Shown here: piece by piece, positions 13,892 to 22,622 of the stretch
Numbering within the stretch: position 1 is the stretch's first letter
How the letters are laid out: each line of letters begins with the position of its first letter
NCBI GenBank assembly: GCA_026225055.1
Contig: JAMFSA010000093.1
Location: 1 to 37,517 of the forward strand
Length of the DNA: 37,517 nucleotides
Source of the DNA: Mucilaginibacter xinganensis
Lineage (GTDB): Bacteria > Bacteroidota > Bacteroidia > Sphingobacteriales > Sphingobacteriaceae
Direction of reading: 5' to 3'
Translations under genes and position numbers: made by a program
The notes under the pieces: model-generated
The model's database searches: none
What the model was told of the DNA's origin: nothing
What the model saw: the letters and a program-made list of their open reading frames with translations, nothing else

Positions 13892-16531
13892 TTACCGGAT
13901 CAATGTTATATAGCCACTCAACTTAGGGCTTTTAATCCCCAGGTCTATCACATAATAATAAGTGGCTACAGGCAGTTTGCTACCATTATAATTGCCATCC
14001 CAGGGCTTGCTGTACCCACGTGAGTTATACAACAATGCCCCATATCTATTGTAAATATTCACGATACAATTTGGGAAATTTGATAATGCCGGTATATTCC
14101 ACTGGTCGTTAATGCCATCGCCGTTAGGCGTAAAAGCGTTGGGTATGGCAATGTCTGATGTAAGCATTATCACCATCACTATAGGGTTGCTAACCGCCGA
14201 TACACTACAGCCGCTGGCTAACATAACGGTACAGGTAACCACATCGCCATTATTTAGCGTTGTGCTGATAAAATTAGCGCTATTGACACCCACATTCTTA
14301 TTATTCACCATCCATTGATATAATACCGGATTGATACTTGATGTTGCAGTAAATGTAACCGGGGTGCCTGCATATATGTTATTAGCGGATGCTGTTATAC
14401 TTACCGCTAAAGGGTTAGTGATAGTTACACTAATCGGGTTTGAGGTAGCAAATAAAGTAGTAACGCACATGCCGCTTTCATAAGTAACCATACAGGTAAC
14501 CACATCCCCATCATTAAAACATTTACTGGTGAATACCGGGCTGTTGGTACCAGCGCTTCCGCCATTTACCTGCCATTGGTAGCTGGGATTAGTAGCGCCG
14601 TTGGTGGCTGTGGCAGTAAATGAAATATCTGTGCCTGCAGGTACGTTGTCGCTTGTTATAGCTTGTATAGTAAGTGTCGGCGTGGTCTTTGGTGGCGCTG
14701 TTAAAGTAGCATTATTTGATGTTACGGGCCCCTGTGTACAATCGCTATTATTGGTGAAGGTACAGGTAATAATGTCGCCTGTGTTTAATATGCTGCTGGT
14801 AAATGTGGGGCTGTTGGTGCCTGCTGGCTGCCCATTCACTTTCCATTGATAGGTAGGATTAATTCCGGAATTTACTGCCGTTGCTGTGTAGGTAACTGAA
14901 ATACCCTGGCAAGAGCCAAAAGCATTAGGCGTTACAGTTACTGATGGTATTACGTATGGGCTAACCGTTAATGTTTGCGTCTGTGGCCCTGTGCCATCAT
15001 TTGCTGTTATGTTTGATGTACCGGGTCCAACAATGTGAATCTTTCCGGCAACGATAGTCGCAACCGCCGTATTACTGCTGGTATAGGTATAAGTGCCGCT
15101 GCCGCCGGTAGCGCCGGGATCATAATCAACATCGCACATGGTTTTTGTGGAGGTAGCCGGGAACGAGAATCCTGCTGCCAGTACCGTAATATTCACAACC
15201 GCGCTACTGCTGCCGCTTGTATTGTAAGCGGTAATGGTATAATTGGTAGCTGGCGAAGCTGCTGTTGGCGTACCGCTGATAATGCCTGTTGTGGAATTAA
15301 ATACTAAACCAGCAGGCAGGGGTTTATCAATAGTATAACCGGTTAATGTTATTTTCCTGATAACGAAGTTGCCTTCATCAGATACATATAAGTTGCCATT
15401 ATGGTCTGCCACAATCCCCATCGGGTCATTAAATGTAGCTGATAACCTATCACCGTTTTTAAGGCTGTAAGCCCCAGCCATACCTGCAAAGGTTGTGACA
15501 TTACCGGTCGGGTCTATTTTGCGGATGAGTGAATTAAAAGTATCGGCTATATACAAATTTCCCGATGCGTCATAAGTAACGGCTGTTGGATATTGAAAAT
15601 TTGAGGCCCTTGCAGCTCCGTTGTTTGCCCCTTTGTTACCATCACCTGCAATAGTTGTAACCACACCTGCCGGGGTTACTTTCCTTATTAATGTATTGCT
15701 CTCATCAGCTACTACAATATTACCTGATGCATCAAAAGTTAGTCCACCGGGATTAAAAAACCTGGCAACCGAACCTGTCCCATCTGCCGAACCTAATACA
15801 GGGTAACCTGCTAATGTACTAACCGTTCCATCGGGAGCAATCTTGCGGATCTCATCGCTTACATAATCTGAAACATACAAATTGCCGGCATTATCAATAA
15901 CCGCATCATTAGGAAAATCAAAACTGGCTGTTGTCGCGCTGCCATTATTTAAGCCTGGAAAACCACTTCCGGCGTATGTAGTTACCGCGCCATTCGGCGC
16001 TATTTTCCTGATCAGCTGATTTCCTGAATCAACTACATATATATTGCCTGCGGCATCTATTGTTAACCCGTTAGGGTTAGTAAAGCTTGCATTTACCCCG
16101 GTAGCGTTTACCGCGCCGGGCATGCCGCTGCCTGCAACTGTGCTCACCAGCCCCGCGGGAGTTATCTTTCTTATTTTATTGCCTCCGTTATCTGCTACAT
16201 AAACATTATTCGCAGCATCTACTGTAATGGCCCTTGTGCTTACAAAACGGGCGCTAATTGCAGGTCCATCAGTTGAACCACTTGTTCCGTTACCCGCAAA
16301 CGTAGTAACCAGTCCATATGCGTTCGCCGGTACCACCCCGCCTGTATTGGTTGGGCTCAATGGCGTTATTGTGGTATTAGCAGTATAAACCTGTGGGGTT
16401 TGATAACTGATTTGGGGTAGTTGCGCAAAAGTGCTTGCGCTGCACATTAGCAGCAAAAGAATAAATTGCAGCCATTTACCACGATTAAAAACCGTGATCA
16501 TATTTTTACCGCTGCACTTTTTATTCAACAT
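13892..16531 (-). CDS. secreted NHL-repeat / Ig-like protein with T9SS type B sorting domain
   Basis: This is a large (879 aa) secreted or surface protein. A signal peptide (WLQFILLLLMCSASTFAQ) starts it; Met1 or Met11 are both possible. About residues 70-390 carry six NHL-type propeller repeats, such as GNIYVVDSGNQLIRKIAPNG and GNLYIADTFNSLIRKIDPTG. Next comes a He_PIG-type Ig module (LPAGLVFNSTTGIISGTPTA), then three similar Ig-like repeats with YQWKVNGQPAGTNSPTFTSS. The final ~90 residues (IPNAFTPNGDGINDQWNIP, then VNIYNRYGALLYNSRGY and KPWDGNYNGSKLPVATYYYV) are the gliding-motility-associated, type B sorting domain of the type IX secretion system. It is therefore probably exported across the outer membrane and anchored or released. 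Confidence 0.93.
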   Translation of the reverse strand: MLNKKCSGKNMITVFNRGKWLQFILLLLMCSASTFAQLPQISYQTPQVYTANTTITPLSPTNTGGVVPANAYGLVTTFAGNGTSGSTDGPAISARFVSTRAITVDAANNVYVADNGGNKIRKITPAGLVSTVAGSGMPGAVNATGVNASFTNPNGLTIDAAGNIYVVDSGNQLIRKIAPNGAVTTYAGSGFPGLNNGSATTASFDFPNDAVIDNAGNLYVSDYVSDEIRKIAPDGTVSTLAGYPVLGSADGTGSVARFFNPGGLTFDASGNIVVADESNTLIRKVTPAGVVTTIAGDGNKGANNGAARASNFQYPTAVTYDASGNLYIADTFNSLIRKIDPTGNVTTFAGMAGAYSLKNGDRLSATFNDPMGIVADHNGNLYVSDEGNFVIRKITLTGYTIDKPLPAGLVFNSTTGIISGTPTAASPATNYTITAYNTSGSSSAVVNITVLAAGFSFPATSTKTMCDVDYDPGATGGSGTYTYTSSNTAVATIVAGKIHIVGPGTSNITANDGTGPQTQTLTVSPYVIPSVTVTPNAFGSCQGISVTYTATAVNSGINPTYQWKVNGQPAGTNSPTFTSSILNTGDIITCTFTNNSDCTQGPVTSNNATLTAPPKTTPTLTIQAITSDNVPAGTDISFTATATNGATNPSYQWQVNGGSAGTNSPVFTSKCFNDGDVVTCMVTYESGMCVTTLFATSNPISVTITNPLAVSITASANNIYAGTPVTFTATSSINPVLYQWMVNNKNVGVNSANFISTTLNNGDVVTCTVMLASGCSVSAVSNPIVMVIMLTSDIAIPNAFTPNGDGINDQWNIPALSNFPNCIVNIYNRYGALLYNSRGYSKPWDGNYNGSKLPVATYYYVIDLGIKSPKLSGYITLIR

Positions 16532-16702
16532 TAAGAATTATAACCGGCTATAAATTTAATTATTTAGCCCGCATTATAGCATACAAAAGGCAACAATGAA
16601 CAGAAAACGCACTCGGGATTAAATACTTAAATAAGCTCAGGGCCTATTATTACGATAGTATATGTTTTACATAGATATTATATAGTTAAACACGCTATGC
16701 CA

Positions 16703-16710
16703 TAATTTTG
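16703..16710 (+). promoter_or_regulatory. possible -7 promoter box for the SDR gene
   Basis: TAATTTTG matches TAnnTTTG and lies 16 bases before the ATG at 16727. The rest of the 195-base gap between this gene and the T9SS protein gene shows nothing else notable. Confidence 0.3.
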
Positions 16711-16726
16711 CGGGAAACATTTAAAC

Positions 16727-17521
16727 ATGGATTTGCAACTTAAAAATAAAATAGCCTTTGTGAGCGGTTCAACTGCGGGCATTGGTTTTGCAATAGCCCA
16801 GAGCTTATTGCAGGAAGGCACAGAAGTTATTATTAACGGCCGCACAAAGGATGGCGTTGATAAAGCTGTTGAGGAACTGAAAGGCTTAGTTGCCGGTGCA
16901 AAGGCATCTGGCATAGCGGCCGATTTTTCTAAAGCTGATGATGTTAAACAGTTAATTGACCAGTTGCCTGATATTGATATCCTGATCAATAACGCGGGTA
17001 TTTTTGAACCCAAAGCTTTTGAAGATATCCCTGACGAAGACTGGCTGCGCTTTTTTGAAGTGAACGTTTTGAGCGGTGTAAGGCTGTCGCGCCATTTTTT
17101 GCCAAAGATGCTGAAGAAAAATTGGGGCCGTATCATTTTTATCTCCAGCGAGTCTGCTGTGTTTATACCAGATGAAATGATCCATTATGGCATGACCAAA
17201 ACGGCGCAACTGGCTATAAGCCGTGGCTTGGCAGAGCTAACCCAGGGAACAGAAGTAACGGTTAATGCCATTTTACCGGGACCAACCCGCTCAAAAGGCG
17301 TGGGAGGTTTTATTGAGGATTTGGCCAGATCGGGCAATGTATCAACAGATAAGGTTGAAGAAGATTTCTTTAAAAATATGCGCCCAACATCATTACTGCA
17401 AAGGTTTGCAACCGTTGATGAAGTGGCCCACACGGTAACTTATTATGTTAGTCCGCTGGCTTCGGCTACAAACGGGGCATCAATAAGGGTCGAAGGCGGT
17501 TTAATCCGCTCTATTTTATAA
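16727..17521 (+). CDS. short-chain dehydrogenase/reductase
   Basis: A classical SDR of 264 residues using NAD(P)H. The cofactor motif is VSGSTAGIGFAIAQSLL (about residues 12-28), which fits TGxxxGxG with Ser in place of Thr. NNAG follows at LINNAGIFEP, the catalytic Ser lies in IIFISSESAVF, and the YxxxK motif is HYGMTKTAQLA. The C-terminal part has PGPTRSKGVGGF and the final SATNGASIRVEGGLIRS. The substrate is unknown. It is a single gene, followed by a MITE-like repeat. Confidence 0.93.
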   Translation: MDLQLKNKIAFVSGSTAGIGFAIAQSLLQEGTEVIINGRTKDGVDKAVEELKGLVAGAKASGIAADFSKADDVKQLIDQLPDIDILINNAGIFEPKAFEDIPDEDWLRFFEVNVLSGVRLSRHFLPKMLKKNWGRIIFISSESAVFIPDEMIHYGMTKTAQLAISRGLAELTQGTEVTVNAILPGPTRSKGVGGFIEDLARSGNVSTDKVEEDFFKNMRPTSLLQRFATVDEVAHTVTYYVSPLASATNGASIRVEGGLIRSIL

Positions 17522-17553
17522 ACTGCTATTTATCGGTCGCCAAGCTTTAATTG

Positions 17554-17723
17554 TTTGGATGCCACAAGTGTTCGGAAAATTTATTTTATTACAAATGTTG
17601 AGCGTAGGGTCACCCTGAGGCACTCGAAGGGTAAGCGTAAAGGCCATTGCCCACATGCTTCGAGTGCCTCCTTTAGCATGACCCTTTCTTTTAATCTTCC
17701 GAACACCTATGGTTTGGATGCCA
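17554..17723. mobile_element. MITE-like palindromic element with flanking direct repeats
   Basis: The 139-bp core 17568-17706 is bounded by perfect 10-bp inverted repeats GTGTTCGGAA / TTCCGAACAC. Inside are the perfect 13-bp arms GAGGCACTCGAAG (17617-17629) and CTTCGAGTGCCTC (17658-17670). Just outside lie 11-bp direct copies TTTGGATGCCA (17554-17564 and 17713-17723), which could be a duplicated target or part of the repeat. No reading frame is credible. It lies between convergent genes. Confidence 0.65.
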
Positions 17724-17731
17724 ATAATTTA

Positions 17732-19147
17732 TCAATGTTTGCTTTTAGGCGGATCGAAATTAAATTTCAGGTTTATGCCGCCCGAGCCAAACAACAGGTG
17801 CTCATCGCCCATGCCGTTGAGGGGGTATTTAAAGAACGGCTCAATGATCAGCTGATTTTTACCTACCGGATAGCCTACTCCAAAGGATACATTCAGCATC
17901 TGCGCGAAATAAAAGTTATCGAACGATTTATGGGTTGGATCACTACTTTGCTGTACAGATGACCCATTAGCGCCATTATAGCTATAGGTGGTGTTATAGG
18001 TTTCATTAATAAATGTACCCGAACTAAAACCGGCCGAAACGTAAGTATTACCTTTTTGCGGATTAAACACATATTTCAGGTCGACGGGAACATCCAGGTT
18101 AACCAAATTTGCATTCAGGTTGCTTGATGCCGGGGTAACTGAATAAAGTAAACTGCTTGAACTGGCTGTAAAATTATGTGAAGCAGCAGCCATTAGCGCC
18201 ACAGGCATAACAGTGGTGGTATTATTGGCATAGCTTAGGGTGTTTTGCCCTATCGATACACCGGTTGAAAGCCTTAGATTGTCTGTTAGCCTAATATCGG
18301 CAGTTGCCCCGCCACCGGTATTAAATTGCTTGTTGCTGCCTTTGGCATAGTTTACATAAGTGGCCGCGTATATGCTAAAAGCCACTTTTTTGTCGATGGT
18401 TTTTTGCTCTTCAGTATTTTGCGTGGCCTTGTGTTGCGCTTCCTTATCAAATAGCGCCTGCATACCTTTGCTTACCTGATTATCAGCAACCACCTTAGGT
18501 TGTTCTTTTACGGCAGGTGCCCCTGCGGGCCTTGTAGAAATAAGTGTTAATGGTTTATTATTCGCAATAATAGTAGTTGTGTTTGTTGTTGAGGGGCTAT
18601 CAATAATATCAAGCGATTGCGCCCTATTCGCCAATTGATAAGCCAAATCCTTTTTAACGCCGGTATCAACCTTAGCAGTAAACACCGTGTTAGTTGTATT
18701 TGCCGGTTTACTAATAGGATTCGCGCCCGCCTGTGCAAATGGCGTATTTTTAGTAACGGAGGTGGCATGCGCAACTGCTACAGCCTGTTGCTGGGCGGCA
18801 ATGTTCGTTCCTGAATCTGCTGTTTGCTTTGTATTTCCTGTAACTGCTGCTATTTTCGATGTACTTGCTGTATCGGTAATGAAGTTCTTTTTATTATGCT
18901 GCGCGATATTTTGTTTACCTGTTTCATTAAAATTAAGCCACAGGCCAACACCTAATGCCATTAATAAAAGTGCTGCCACACCCGCAATGCGCCACCACAG
19001 CCAGAAAATACCGCGGTCGTCTTCCTCCTTCTCCGGGTATTTCTCCCTGAGCAGTAGCCAGCCTTCATTAGCGGTGTCGTCTTCGTAATTATCAAACACC
19101 TGCTTAATGCGTTTCTTTAAGTCATCATCTAACTGATCGTCGCTCAT
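17732..19147 (-). CDS. putative anti-sigma factor with C-terminal outer-membrane-barrel-like domain
   Basis: This 471-residue protein is encoded directly after an ECF sigma factor with a 23-base overlap, the usual place for its regulator. Residues 1-45 are acidic and cytoplasmic (DDQLDDDLKKRIKQVFDNY). One membrane helix follows (WRIAGVAALLLMALGVGLWL). Residues ~75-240 form a Thr/Asn/Ala-rich linker suited to crossing the periplasm. The last ~210 residues have alternating strands (FSIYAATYVNYAKGSNKQF, NTYVSAGFSSGTFINETYN, LIIEPFFKYPLNGMG, GSGGINLKFNF), as in small outer-membrane beta-barrels. Such architectures are found in Bacteroidota. The anti-sigma role is inferred from position; a zinc-binding ZAS motif is not visible. 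Confidence 0.7.
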   Translation of the reverse strand: MSDDQLDDDLKKRIKQVFDNYEDDTANEGWLLLREKYPEKEEDDRGIFWLWWRIAGVAALLLMALGVGLWLNFNETGKQNIAQHNKKNFITDTASTSKIAAVTGNTKQTADSGTNIAAQQQAVAVAHATSVTKNTPFAQAGANPISKPANTTNTVFTAKVDTGVKKDLAYQLANRAQSLDIIDSPSTTNTTTIIANNKPLTLISTRPAGAPAVKEQPKVVADNQVSKGMQALFDKEAQHKATQNTEEQKTIDKKVAFSIYAATYVNYAKGSNKQFNTGGGATADIRLTDNLRLSTGVSIGQNTLSYANNTTTVMPVALMAAASHNFTASSSSLLYSVTPASSNLNANLVNLDVPVDLKYVFNPQKGNTYVSAGFSSGTFINETYNTTYSYNGANGSSVQQSSDPTHKSFDNFYFAQMLNVSFGVGYPVGKNQLIIEPFFKYPLNGMGDEHLLFGSGGINLKFNFDPPKSKH

Positions 19148-19691
19148 TATATGTAGTGATTAATAATAACTTTCTTAATTTTTCCTTGGCCCGGGTAAGG
19201 TAAACCCTCGACGAGCTTGTTGCTATTCCCAGCATTTGTGAAATTTCATCATGGTTGTAGCCATCTATTTCGTACATGTTAAAAATGGTAGCGTGTATGG
19301 TGGGTAACTGGTTCAGCAATTTTAAAATATCCTGCGCGTTCAGGTTATCAACGGTGCTAACAGAATGCTGCACCATCATGGCATCATCCAGGTCGGTATT
19401 AAGCTGGTGTTTCAGTTCTTTGCGGCGCCTGTCAATAGCTGTATTAATTACAACCGTTGCCAGCCAGGCTTTAAAGGGTTTGGCCGGATTATATTCGTTT
19501 ATATTTTTAAATATTTTTATAAATGCGTCATTAACAGACTCTAAGGCATCATCCCTGTTAATGCTGTAGCGCAAACCAATGCCCATAGCAAAGCCATAAA
19601 ATTGAGTGTACAACATTTCCTGGTACTTTAAACTACCTTTTTTACATTGCGCTATAAGCTCATCTTCTGCAATGCGGGCCGGTTTTAGCAT
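19125..19691 (-). CDS. ECF-type RNA polymerase sigma factor
   Basis: An extracytoplasmic-function sigma factor of 188 residues. Region 2 is visible from KGSLKYQEMLYTQFYGFAMG through DALESVNDAFIKIFKNINEY and KPFKAWLATVVINTAIDRRR (core and -10 recognition). Region 4 is QLPTIHATIFNMYEIDGYNH, then the helix-turn-helix EISQMLGIATSSSRVYLTRA and KEKLRKLL. It overlaps the start of the membrane/barrel gene downstream by 23 bases, so the two are translated together. The linked barrel protein suggests a cell-surface or envelope-stress signal, but the inducer is unknown. Confidence 0.94.
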   Translation of the reverse strand: MLKPARIAEDELIAQCKKGSLKYQEMLYTQFYGFAMGIGLRYSINRDDALESVNDAFIKIFKNINEYNPAKPFKAWLATVVINTAIDRRRKELKHQLNTDLDDAMMVQHSVSTVDNLNAQDILKLLNQLPTIHATIFNMYEIDGYNHDEISQMLGIATSSSRVYLTRAKEKLRKLLLITTYNERRSVR

Positions 19692-19817
19692 TAACCTGTT
19701 CCTTGTTAATAATGATTATCGCCAGATCTTAAAAAAAGATATAGGGTCCCCTTATGTTAAAAGACCCTGTACCTTTCGGAATTACAAAACTATCTATTCA
19801 CCGGTTATGAATAGTAA

Positions 19818-20258
19818 TTAATTGGTGGCCTTTTTAAAATTGTATTGCAGTTTTAACGTATCGCCATAAATTATATAAATACCTAAGGTTGAGCCATCAT
19901 AGGTATAATTATAAACACCCGATAAATGGTACTTTGTAAAAGGCGCAGTAGCCGAATAAGTTTGATCAACAAATTGAATATAATAGGCATTTGCCGCATA
20001 TGAGCCATAACTGCCAGCATGCAGGGTTGTGGTATCGCCGGTAATGGCAAAACCTGTACTTTGCGCCATGGCTAAATTAAGATTAGCCTTTAGTGTATCG
20101 TACTTTAAACTTGTTTTGCTGTAGTGAACACGTAAAAACTGGCCGGTAAAATTTCCGGTTGGCAAAACAACAGTGGTTGAATTGTTACTGGTTTTAGCAC
20201 ATGCCGTGATCAGGAAAACTGCCAATAATGGCAAAAGGTAAATTAATTTTATCTTCAT
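19818..20258 (-). CDS. hypothetical lipoprotein
   Basis: From ATG 20258 the protein has 146 residues and an SPII signal peptide (KLIYLLPLLAVFLITAC), with lipidation expected at the Cys after ITA. An upstream ATG at 20300 would add 14 polar residues before the signal and is less likely. The mature part is strand-rich: TGNFTGQFLRVHYSKTSLKY, then TGFAITGDTTTLHAG, YYIQFVDQTYS and LGIYIIYGDTLKLQYNF, a pattern of small lipocalin-like lipoproteins. No family name is offered. The next lipoprotein gene (DUF4397) lies 75 bases upstream on the same strand, so both may form one operon. Confidence 0.75.
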   Translation of the reverse strand: MKIKLIYLLPLLAVFLITACAKTSNNSTTVVLPTGNFTGQFLRVHYSKTSLKYDTLKANLNLAMAQSTGFAITGDTTTLHAGSYGSYAANAYYIQFVDQTYSATAPFTKYHLSGVYNYTYDGSTLGIYIIYGDTLKLQYNFKKATN

Positions 20259-20332
20259 ATTATAGTATATTATAATGGCATTACGATAATAGCGACCCAT
20301 ACGCTACAACACGCCAAGGCTTATTGTAATAT

Positions 20333-21049
20333 TTATTCCTGGTAGTACACGTTGTTAATAATACCCACGGCTAACACTGTAGTACCTGAACCTGCTGCCA
20401 ACCCGTGCAGCCAAACAGTATACACATTACCGTTTTGGATGGTAACATTACTCAACGTTGCTAAAACTGTATTGGTTCCGCTTTTTAATACCTGGAAGGT
20501 AGAGGCCGTATTATTGCCGTTAACCGGTAAAAATGATGACGCGCCCTTATAAGATTTATTTGAAACCAGTACCGTACTATTCAATGCCAGATCAACCGCA
20601 CCTGCATCAGGGCTCACATCAACAAACCTGATGGTCGCTTTTCCGCTGGCAGGTTTTGAAATGGTATCCTTCAGCAAAATAAAATCAGGCTTGGTATAGG
20701 TATTAGCCAGGAATAATGAATAAGTAACAGCCTGTTGTAAGGTAATCGTATCCGAAGCAACTTGTGTTTGGTTATTGTAATTGTATAACACAACCTGGCG
20801 GTTACCTGTGTAAGCATTAAAGTAACCAGCCCAATCCCCATAATTATAGGGCTGGGAGGTTACTCTGTTGTTGTTAAGGTACAGCGTTTCAGCCGGGGCA
20901 TCCGGCGAACCCTGTACAACCATTAACTGGGCAGTTGGCACCGTTACATAGGTGTTATGATCCTTTAAACAGGAAAATAGCAGAATAGATAACAAACTCA
21001 CAAAACCAACACCAGCCAAAACCGACTTAATTTTTCTTAAACTTTTCAT
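20333..21049 (-). CDS. DUF4397-domain lipoprotein
   Basis: This 238-residue lipoprotein starts with an SPII signal (VGFVSLLSILLFSC). The mature protein contains two tandem beta-sandwich-like units typical of DUF4397: AQLMVVQGSPDAPAETLYLN with YTGNRQVVLYNYNNQ, and ATIRFVDVSPDAGAVDLALN with VYTVWLHGLAAGSG. DUF4397 proteins are common surface or periplasmic lipoproteins in Bacteroidota; their function is unknown. The gene is followed on the same strand by another lipoprotein gene. Confidence 0.85.
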   Translation of the reverse strand: MKSLRKIKSVLAGVGFVSLLSILLFSCLKDHNTYVTVPTAQLMVVQGSPDAPAETLYLNNNRVTSQPYNYGDWAGYFNAYTGNRQVVLYNYNNQTQVASDTITLQQAVTYSLFLANTYTKPDFILLKDTISKPASGKATIRFVDVSPDAGAVDLALNSTVLVSNKSYKGASSFLPVNGNNTASTFQVLKSGTNTVLATLSNVTIQNGNVYTVWLHGLAAGSGTTVLAVGIINNVYYQE

Positions 21050-21180
21050 AATGATAATAGGGGGTTAATTATATATCCATTACGGGTAAAAAAGCTGAAA
21101 TGCTACATGAGGATAGTAAGTTTTTAATTTTCAGGCAGATAATTATTATATTTAATCATCAATTTAAATCATAAATCACG

Positions 21181-21620
21181 ATGTTCCCATTTATTAAAGA
21201 AACTATCCGTATGGGTAGCTTGAGCTTAATTTTTTGTTGGATGGCGATGATACTGACGGTACACTGGTGCAGTTTGAAATGATTGTACCGCCCAACGTAA
21301 AAGTACCCGCCCCGCATTTTCATGTAGAAGTAGATGAAACGCTATATGTATTGGAAGGCACCCTCACCCAAACCATTGGCACTGAAATAGTGGAGTTGAA
21401 AGCAGGTGACCATTGTTTTGTAAAGAGAGGCGTGGTGCATGGCTTTAATAATTTGCATAGTGAAACCGCAAGGGTGCTTTGCACGCTGTCGCCGGCATCC
21501 ATCGGCCCGGCTTATTTCCGTGAAATTGCAGCGGTGATAAACGCGGGTGGCCCGCCCGATATGCAAAAAGTACTGGCCATTATGAAAAACTATGGCCTGG
21601 AACCGGTAAAGCCTGCTTAG
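21181..21620 (+). pseudogene. cupin-domain protein gene with an apparent -1 frameshift
   Basis: The intact part (from 21234, TTGGATGGCGATG) encodes a cupin: VPAPHFHVEVDETLYVLEGT holds cupin motif 1, GDHCFVKRGVVHGFNN motif 2. The ORF has no ATG near its head. In the next frame, ATG 21181 reads MFPFIKETIRMGSL, then loses sense. Adding one G after 21222 (TTG|AGC to TTG GAG) joins the frames into MGSLELNFLLDGDDTDG without a stop. The gene is therefore either broken by a one-base deletion or affected by a sequence error. The protein would be about 147 residues. Substrate unknown; it stands alone between divergent lipoprotein genes and a repeat. Confidence 0.75.
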
Positions 21621-21651
21621 ATTTTGAAGATATAAAATCTAATTCTGTATT

Positions 21652-21719
21652 CTTTGTGAAAACCTTTGTGTTTCTCTGTGGTAAAATTAACCACAAAGGT
21701 CACTGAGGTTTTCACAAAG
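21652..21719. repeat. nested inverted repeat, possible bidirectional terminator
   Basis: Perfect 13-bp arms CTTTGTGAAAACC (21652-21664) and GGTTTTCACAAAG (21707-21719) enclose a second stem TGTGGT / ACCACA (21677-21682, 21690-21695). It lies between the convergent ends of the cupin gene and the 21760 gene. It may act as a terminator for both but has no T-run. Repeats of this type are common in Bacteroidota intergenic DNA. Confidence 0.65.
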
Positions 21720-21759
21720 GACACTAAGAGAATGATTTTGTAAATGCGTTTGAAACTGT

Positions 21760-22485
21760 TTACAGCGTAGCCCCGTTTTTAACCAGCTTAGGCAAATCCT
21801 TTTGTACGGTTGATATCAGCTCATCCATAGCGCTTTGGCACATGGGCAATATCTTGTCGGCCGACATTTTAGGGATACCGCCGGTAAGCGTGTTCATATT
21901 TCTTGATTTTGCGGCTTCTTTTATAGAGAAGATCTGGTCGCCATCTTTATTGTATAGTGATATATCAGAATGCGCCTCAATTTTAACCACGCCCATTCCG
22001 GCTACGCCGTATTTTACTAACGAGAAATATACATACACTTTCATTACGCCATCGCACTGGTTAAATATCTTTATCAGCTTTCTTTCATTGGCATGGCTCA
22101 CATAAGGCAAAATAACTTTATAGCCGTCTATCGGTAAAAAAGCGTGCTTATCGTCATAAGCGCCTTTGCTGTTATCACCGGCAGGGATAAAAGCCTTATA
22201 CTCGCTGTTATTGGTAACATCACCTTCCGGTAAAAGCTGGAAAGGAAAGTTAGACGCGTAATTATTAAAAAAACGGGTATGGAAATTTGACAATAACGGC
22301 GTGAGGTTAAATTTCGGGTCGTCGTTCAACTTGCTTTGAATATCTACATCTTTTGACGCGCTGAACTCCGACAGGTCGATTTGTTTGTTCATGTAAAATG
22401 TAACAACGGCTACCTTTTTCTGGGCATAACTGGCTGCGTTTATCAGTATTAAAAATACGGGAATAAAGAATAGTGCTTTTTTCAT
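21760..22485 (-). CDS. hypothetical secreted protein
   Basis: From ATG 22485 the protein has 241 residues with a signal peptide (KKALFFIPVFLILINAASYA, then QKK). An upstream in-frame ATG at 22572 adds 29 polar residues and would bury the signal, so it is rejected. The mature part is soluble and alpha/beta: KVAVVTFYMNKQIDLSEF, FFNNYASNFPFQLLPE, YKVILPYVSHANERKLIKIF and GVMKVYVYFSLVKYGVAGMG. A late segment ISLYNKDGDQIFSIKEAAKS looks like a beta-hairpin. It resembles small periplasmic proteins in which a predicted GTP- or phosphate-like binding site is absent. No family recognised. Confidence 0.7.
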   Translation of the reverse strand: MKKALFFIPVFLILINAASYAQKKVAVVTFYMNKQIDLSEFSASKDVDIQSKLNDDPKFNLTPLLSNFHTRFFNNYASNFPFQLLPEGDVTNNSEYKAFIPAGDNSKGAYDDKHAFLPIDGYKVILPYVSHANERKLIKIFNQCDGVMKVYVYFSLVKYGVAGMGVVKIEAHSDISLYNKDGDQIFSIKEAAKSRNMNTLTGGIPKMSADKILPMCQSAMDELISTVQKDLPKLVKNGATL

Positions 22486-22622
22486 TTTAATCAGGGAGGG
22501 TCTTATTAATACTTGCTTTAGTTCAAAGTGCCGAATATAATTAAATTCCGATAACAGCTTACTGAATTGCATGGCAAGATGTAAGATTTGAAACTCGGCT
22601 GATAAATAAAAGCCGCCGGTTG

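Noticed and set aside
17555..17962. A 135-codon plus-strand frame after the SDR gene
   Set aside because: It runs through the MITE-like element and into the antisense of the barrel-domain gene.
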